Under the pieces are notes generated by a model that saw only the letters and a list, made by a program, of their open reading frames with translations, made no database searches and had not been told where the DNA came from. The position numbers were made by a program, and so were the translations under genes. A stretch of DNA of 28,317 bases from Lachnospiraceae bacterium (lineage in GTDB: Bacteria > Bacillota > Clostridia > Lachnospirales > Lachnospiraceae), in the NCBI GenBank assembly GCA_004552595.1, contig SFNX01000038.1, positions 1 to 28,317 of the forward strand, written 5' to 3'. This document shows positions 25,054-28,317 of the stretch, piece by piece (positions within the stretch are counted from its first letter, which is position 1; every line of letters begins with the position of its first letter).

Positions 25054-26578
25054 TAAAATAAACAGAGTATTTAACGCAATAATGGCGACGATTGTATTCG
25101 TCGCTATTTTCTATGTGACTACATTAATCAATTGTTCAATTTGCATGGCGGCAACAGATACAGTTAACCATAGTGAATATGATGATGAAATCATTTTTTC
25201 CAAAAGGGAAGAATGTAATGATATTACAAAGTTTCCGGAAGATATTAAATGGAAGGAAAAGGGAGTAAGAAAGGTTATTGACGGACACGATGTACGTTAT
25301 ATTTTAAGAGATAAAAGAGCACGTGTGTATATTGATAAACGGCTTATCTGGCAGTCGGATGAGACTTGGTTTGTAGAGGATATGTTCGTAGGCGATATTG
25401 ATAAGGATTCTACAAAAGACAAGGTCAGGAAGAGTGAAAAGTCAGAGGAGGAATTTGTGCTTCTATTATGGAAGGAAGGACGATTTGGACAAAGCCGCCC
25501 GTTTTTTATTAAGGATGATGAGAAAGACTATTCGCAGCATATTTTTACATACAATATTGAAGCCGGAAAGCTGATTGAAAAGTGGTGTTCATCATACATC
25601 GGTGAAAATGTAAGTGAAATGGTATTTTCAGATGATACGTTGTACTTAACACATTTATCAGGCGAAAAATCACGCTGGAAATGGTTCAGCTTCGGGTTTG
25701 AGAAACTTGAATCCGTTAATATTTTAGTTGCCGGTGATAACCTTATGCATAAAGAGATTTATGAAGACATTCTCAAAAATCACAATTCGGATTTTGAGTT
25801 TCTGTATAACAGGATTGGAGACAAGCTTAAGGAATCGGATTTGTCGATTATTAATTTAGAGACTCCTCTTGTGTATGATGCTTCAATGTATTCGACTTAT
25901 CCGTGCTTTGGAACGCCTGTTAGTGTTGCTAAGGGAATAAAGGACGCAGGGTTTGACGGAGTGACGTTATCAACAAACCATAGGCTTGACAAAGGAATTA
26001 CGGGAATTGAAGATACGATTAAGGCGCTTGATGAATATGACCTTATTCATGTTGGCTCAATGGATGAAAAGCCATATGTGCCGGTTAAGCGAAATGAAAT
26101 TGAGTTCGCACTCCTTAATTATACGTATGGGACTAATGGAATTAAGGTAAAAAAAGGCTATGAAAACAGCGTAAATTATCTTGATGATGAAGAAAAAATA
26201 CGGGAAGACATAAGGGAAGCCAAGAAAAATTCAGACTGTGTAATTGTATTTGCCCACTGGGGCAATGAATATACTAAAGAACCTGTGAAAAGCCAGCTTA
26301 TATGGAGGGATGTGTTTTATGAAGAGGGTGTTGATATTGTTGTTGGTACTCACCCACACGTTATTCAGAAGTACGAAATGTATAAAGAAAAAAATAATGA
26401 CAGGGAAATGCTTATATATTATTCACTTGGTAACTTCGTGTCCGCAAATCAGCGAAAAGATCATAACAGCGGTGGAATAGGCACATTTACAGTTACAAAA
26501 TCAGTTGATGGAATTGAAATCAGTGATGAGGAATTTTTCAAAATTGAAACTATTTATCCGAATTTTATTGACAAATGA
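25031..26578 (+). CDS. CapA/PgsA-family metallophosphoesterase-like protein with N-terminal extra domain
   Basis: About 515 residues, with an N-terminal membrane helix (about residues 12-37) and the catalytic-type domain from about residue 230 to 505. CapA landmarks in order: AGDNLMH, NLETPL, STNHRLDKG, FAHWGNEY, GTHPHVIQ and YYSLGNFV, so the presumed metal ligands are intact. The family is linked to poly-gamma-glutamate capsule synthesis, but most members are of unknown function and no pgsB/pgsC partner is present here. Residues about 60-225 form an extra domain containing FVGDIDKDSTKDK and FVLLLWKEGRFGQSRPF, which looks like a beta-propeller repeat and may be a binding domain. The frame is open from 24962, inside the previous gene; ATGs at 25031, 25037 and 25043 are all possible and none has a good ribosome binding site. 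Confidence 0.8.
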   Translation: MFMRMNINKINRVFNAIMATIVFVAIFYVTTLINCSICMAATDTVNHSEYDDEIIFSKREECNDITKFPEDIKWKEKGVRKVIDGHDVRYILRDKRARVYIDKRLIWQSDETWFVEDMFVGDIDKDSTKDKVRKSEKSEEEFVLLLWKEGRFGQSRPFFIKDDEKDYSQHIFTYNIEAGKLIEKWCSSYIGENVSEMVFSDDTLYLTHLSGEKSRWKWFSFGFEKLESVNILVAGDNLMHKEIYEDILKNHNSDFEFLYNRIGDKLKESDLSIINLETPLVYDASMYSTYPCFGTPVSVAKGIKDAGFDGVTLSTNHRLDKGITGIEDTIKALDEYDLIHVGSMDEKPYVPVKRNEIEFALLNYTYGTNGIKVKKGYENSVNYLDDEEKIREDIREAKKNSDCVIVFAHWGNEYTKEPVKSQLIWRDVFYEEGVDIVVGTHPHVIQKYEMYKEKNNDREMLIYYSLGNFVSANQRKDHNSGGIGTFTVTKSVDGIEISDEEFFKIETIYPNFIDK

Positions 26579-26595
26579 CCTATTTATAATATAAT
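26568..26595 (+). promoter_or_regulatory. Consensus sigma-A promoter of the leucine-attenuated operon
   Basis: TTGACA at 26568-26573 and TATAAT at 26590-26595 are both perfect and are separated by 16 bases. The -35 box overlaps the last codons and the stop of the CapA-like gene, so the following operon starts its own transcript about 45 bases before the leader peptide. Confidence 0.82.
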
Positions 26596-26646
26596 AAGAA
26601 AAGTGTTTTGCACAAATTCTTGTTTTAGTTGTAAGAGAAGGACATT

Positions 26647-26736
26647 ATGAATACTAGTTTTTCAGTTAAAAATAATAGCCTTAACCTACTTACACTCGGT
26701 AACCTACTAGGCTACCGCTTAATTTCATGCAATTAA
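26647..26736 (+). CDS. Leucine-rich leader peptide of an attenuator
   Basis: A 29-codon reading frame whose residues 12-25 contain seven leucines (CTT, CTA, CTT, CTC, CTA, CTA, TTA), including two Leu-Leu pairs. AAGGA at 26638-26642 is a ribosome binding site four bases upstream of the ATG. Most Leu codons are CTN types, including CTA three times. The stop codon lies at the edge of a sequence able to pair with the terminator's left arm. The design matches ribosome-mediated attenuation as in leu operons: scarce charged tRNA-Leu stalls the ribosome in the leader. The peptide itself probably has no other function. Confidence 0.85.
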   Translation: MNTSFSVKNNSLNLLTLGNLLGYRLISCN

Positions 26737-26737
26737 G
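26718..26737 (+). promoter_or_regulatory. Leader hairpin 1:2 (pause/anti-antiterminator)
   Basis: CTTAATT at 26718-26724 pairs perfectly with AATTAAG at 26731-26737 around TCATGC. It covers the last leader codons and stop and takes up the 5' end of the antiterminator arm. A second small stem, CGGTA (26697-26701) with TACCG (26713-26717), lies over the CTA CTA codons. Confidence 0.65.
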
Positions 26738-26783
26738 AAGACGAGAATTCTGTAAGAGGTTATATATGGGACTTCGTTTTCTT
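26735..26783 (+). promoter_or_regulatory. Antiterminator pairing 2:3
   Basis: AAGAAGACGAG at 26735-26745 can pair with TTCGTTTTCTT at 26773-26783 (11 pairs, two of them G-U). This sequesters the left arm of the terminator. A ribosome stalled on the Leu codons would leave the first arm free; one at the leader stop codon would mask it. Confidence 0.7.
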
Positions 26784-26804
26784 AATGAAACGAAGTCCTT
26801 TTTT
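26769..26804 (+). terminator. Attenuator terminator (3:4 hairpin)
   Basis: GGACTTCGTTTTC at 26769-26781 pairs with GAAACGAAGTCC at 26787-26798 (12 pairs, one bulged T) around TTAAT, followed by six Ts. It lies between the leader peptide and the next gene, whose start is 66 bases further on. Confidence 0.92.
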
Positions 26805-26870
26805 ATTACGTATATGTTTAAAAGAACTAACGTAATCAACTAATATTTTATAAGTAGAGGAGAAACAAAA

Positions 26871-28295
26871 ATGAAAGAGGTGCGCATTAGTGACATTTCA
26901 ATGAAGCTTTTTTCAAATTCGAAAGAAGTATCACTGACATTTAAGAAGAAGCTTGAGCTTGTAAAGCTTCTTGATAAGCTATCAGTTGCAGTTATTGAGA
27001 CGGAAGGTATTGAACAGGAAAAGTCAGACAGCCTCCGTATTAAATCAATGGCTTTAGCAGTTAAAAACAGTGTACTTGCAGTTCCATTGACTCAGATGTC
27101 AGCTGAATGTGCAGACAAAACATGGGAAGCTCTTAAAGAGGCGAAAAACCCAAGAATCCAGGTTGTTGCAGCTGTTAGCCCTGCTCAGATGGAGTACATC
27201 CATCACCTGAAGGCTGACAAAATGATTACAAAGGTTGTAGAAACTATTGAGTATTGTAAAAAGTATACTGATAACATTGAATTTATTGCAGATGATGCAA
27301 CAAGAAGTGATTCGGAATTTTTATATAATATAATTGAAGCCGCAATCAACGCAGGTGCTACGACAGTAACTGTTTCTGACGCTGCCGGAACAATGCTTCC
27401 TAGAGAGTTTTCTGATTTCATTGAAAACATTTATAAAAATGTAAGTGCACTTAAAGATGTAACACTCGGAATTTCATGCAGCAACGATTTATCAATGGCC
27501 GATGCCTGTGCGGTTGTAGGTATTATCGCAGGTGCCGGAGAAGTAAAAACTTCAGCATATCCGTTAAGCTGTATTTCACTTCCTAACATCGCAAGAATTA
27601 TTGCAAGTAAGGAAGATGTTTGCAATGCAACATGTACTGTAAGAACAACAGAACTTAAGAGAGTCTGCTCACAGATTCAGTGGCTTGTTGAAGTAGGAAG
27701 AAGTGCACAGCAGGCTTTTGACAGCTCATCAATAAGTGCTGAAGGCGCAGATATAGTTTTAAGTGCAAATGATGACATTGATGCTGTTGCAAAAATTGCC
27801 ACAAAGCTTGGATATGATTTATCAGAGGAAGATAAAGTAAGCGTATATAAAGCATTTTCACGTATAGCTTCAAAGAAAGGTACTATTACAGGATATGAGC
27901 TTGATGCAATTATAGCTTCATCAGCTCTTCAGGTTCCGCCAACATATACAATTGACAGTTACCTTATTACTATGGGTGATTCAGTAGGAACTACTGCATT
28001 AATCAAGCTTAGAAAAGGTGAAGAGGTATTTGAAAATGTTGCAATAGGCGACGGACCGGTAGATGCGGCATTCCTTGCAATAGAAAATATCACAGGAAAG
28101 CATTACGAGCTTGATGACTTTAAGATTAAGGCAGTAACAGAAGGAGCAGAAGCAATGGGTGAAACTATTGTAAAGCTTCGTTCAGAAGGAAAGCTTTTCT
28201 CAGGAAGAGGAATAAGCGTGGATGTAGTTGGATCAAGTATCAGAGCATATGTAAATGCTCTTAATAAGATAGTATATGAGGAGTGCGAACAATGA
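26871..28295 (+). CDS. LeuA-like protein with degenerate catalytic site and intact leucine-regulatory domain
   Basis: A 474-residue relative of 2-isopropylmalate synthase. The N-terminal HMGL-type TIM barrel is recognisable (IEFIADDATRSDSEFLYNII, then EAAINAGATTVTVSDAAGTM). The metal and catalytic residues are gone: the DTTLRDG motif reads DISMKLF (8-14), the HxHND/DDLG motif reads SCSNDLS (202-208), the GERAGN segment is replaced (PLSCISLPN), and the SGIHQDG segment reads SSISAEG. The linker subdomain and the C-terminal LeuA dimer domain are well kept (IGDGPVDAAFLAI, AVTEGAEAMGE, GRGISVDVVGSSIRAYVNALN). AGAGGAG at 26856-26862 precedes the ATG. It is probably not a synthase; a leucine-binding regulator or a partner of a true LeuA is a guess. 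Expression is set by the leucine attenuator upstream, and the stop overlaps the next gene (ATGA). Confidence 0.82.
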   Translation: MKEVRISDISMKLFSNSKEVSLTFKKKLELVKLLDKLSVAVIETEGIEQEKSDSLRIKSMALAVKNSVLAVPLTQMSAECADKTWEALKEAKNPRIQVVAAVSPAQMEYIHHLKADKMITKVVETIEYCKKYTDNIEFIADDATRSDSEFLYNIIEAAINAGATTVTVSDAAGTMLPREFSDFIENIYKNVSALKDVTLGISCSNDLSMADACAVVGIIAGAGEVKTSAYPLSCISLPNIARIIASKEDVCNATCTVRTTELKRVCSQIQWLVEVGRSAQQAFDSSSISAEGADIVLSANDDIDAVAKIATKLGYDLSEEDKVSVYKAFSRIASKKGTITGYELDAIIASSALQVPPTYTIDSYLITMGDSVGTTALIKLRKGEEVFENVAIGDGPVDAAFLAIENITGKHYELDDFKIKAVTEGAEAMGETIVKLRSEGKLFSGRGISVDVVGSSIRAYVNALNKIVYEECEQ

Positions 28296-28317
28296 AGATT
28301 TCTTTTTCGACAAGAGG
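28292..28317 (+). CDS. Start of a further gene, truncated by the window end
   Basis: Only eight complete codons are visible (MKISFSTR...), overlapping the previous stop by four bases with GAGGAG at 28278-28283 as ribosome binding site. That start resembles TIM-barrel sugar-phosphate isomerase/epimerase proteins, but the evidence is too short for a name. Translational coupling means that it is probably a functional partner of the LeuA-like protein. Confidence 0.6.

Noticed and set aside
26585..26590. First TATAAT after TTGACA 26568
   Set aside because: The spacing would be only 11 bases; the overlapping TATAAT at 26590 gives 16.
26600..26870. T-box riboswitch upstream of the LeuA-like gene
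   Set aside because: No T-box consensus (AGGGTGGNACCGCG-like) is present, and the leader peptide with its alternative hairpins explains the region.

Overview
The window looks like chromosomal DNA of a low-GC, anaerobic, butyrate-forming Firmicute, most likely a Lachnospiraceae of the Coprococcus/Butyrivibrio type. The reasons are the adjacent phosphate butyryltransferase and butyrate kinase genes, the tig-clpP-clpX-lon-engB block, the Gram-positive type promoters and ribosome binding sites, and a sugar ABC system paired with a YesM/YesN-type two-component system. The genus is inference. Every gene lies on the + strand. No rRNA, tRNA, CRISPR array or insertion sequence was seen, and no gene-free stretch reaches 300 bases.

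Layout. (1) 1-4490: the 3' part of aspS, a zinc-motif SAM methyltransferase, then ptb and buk, which turn butyryl-CoA into butyrate and ATP. (2) 4526-9703: a sugar-sensing cassette of membrane-anchored binding protein, LytS/YesM-type histidine kinase, AraC-type response regulator and a second xylose-binding-like lipoprotein, closed by a strong terminator at 9740. A strong intrinsic terminator also lies inside the first 30 codons of the first gene of this cassette. (3) 9896-15068: a monosaccharide ABC importer with a ChvE-like lipoprotein, a double ATPase and two tandem non-identical permeases. A hairpin between the binding protein and the ATPase probably sets their expression ratio. The sensor cassette is the likely regulator of this importer. 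(4) 15164-15718: a DJ-1/PfpI protein. (5) 15850-22093: trigger factor, ClpP, ClpX, Lon and the ribosome-assembly GTPase EngB, a protein quality-control operon with a promoter at 15760-15788. (6) 22154-26578: a free-standing C-terminal domain of a CDF metal transporter, a membrane-anchored DUF3160 protein and an overlapping CapA-like protein. (7) 26568-28317: a consensus promoter, a 29-residue leucine-rich leader peptide and a complete transcription attenuator, followed by a LeuA paralogue that keeps the leucine-binding regulatory domain but has lost its catalytic metal ligands, then the start of another gene.

The most unusual part is region 7. A gene for an apparently dead 2-isopropylmalate synthase is itself controlled by leucine attenuation, which suggests a leucine-sensing or regulatory protein rather than a biosynthetic enzyme. 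The next most interesting points are the stand-alone CDF domain with all metal ligands intact, the paired permeases, and the terminator embedded in a coding region.
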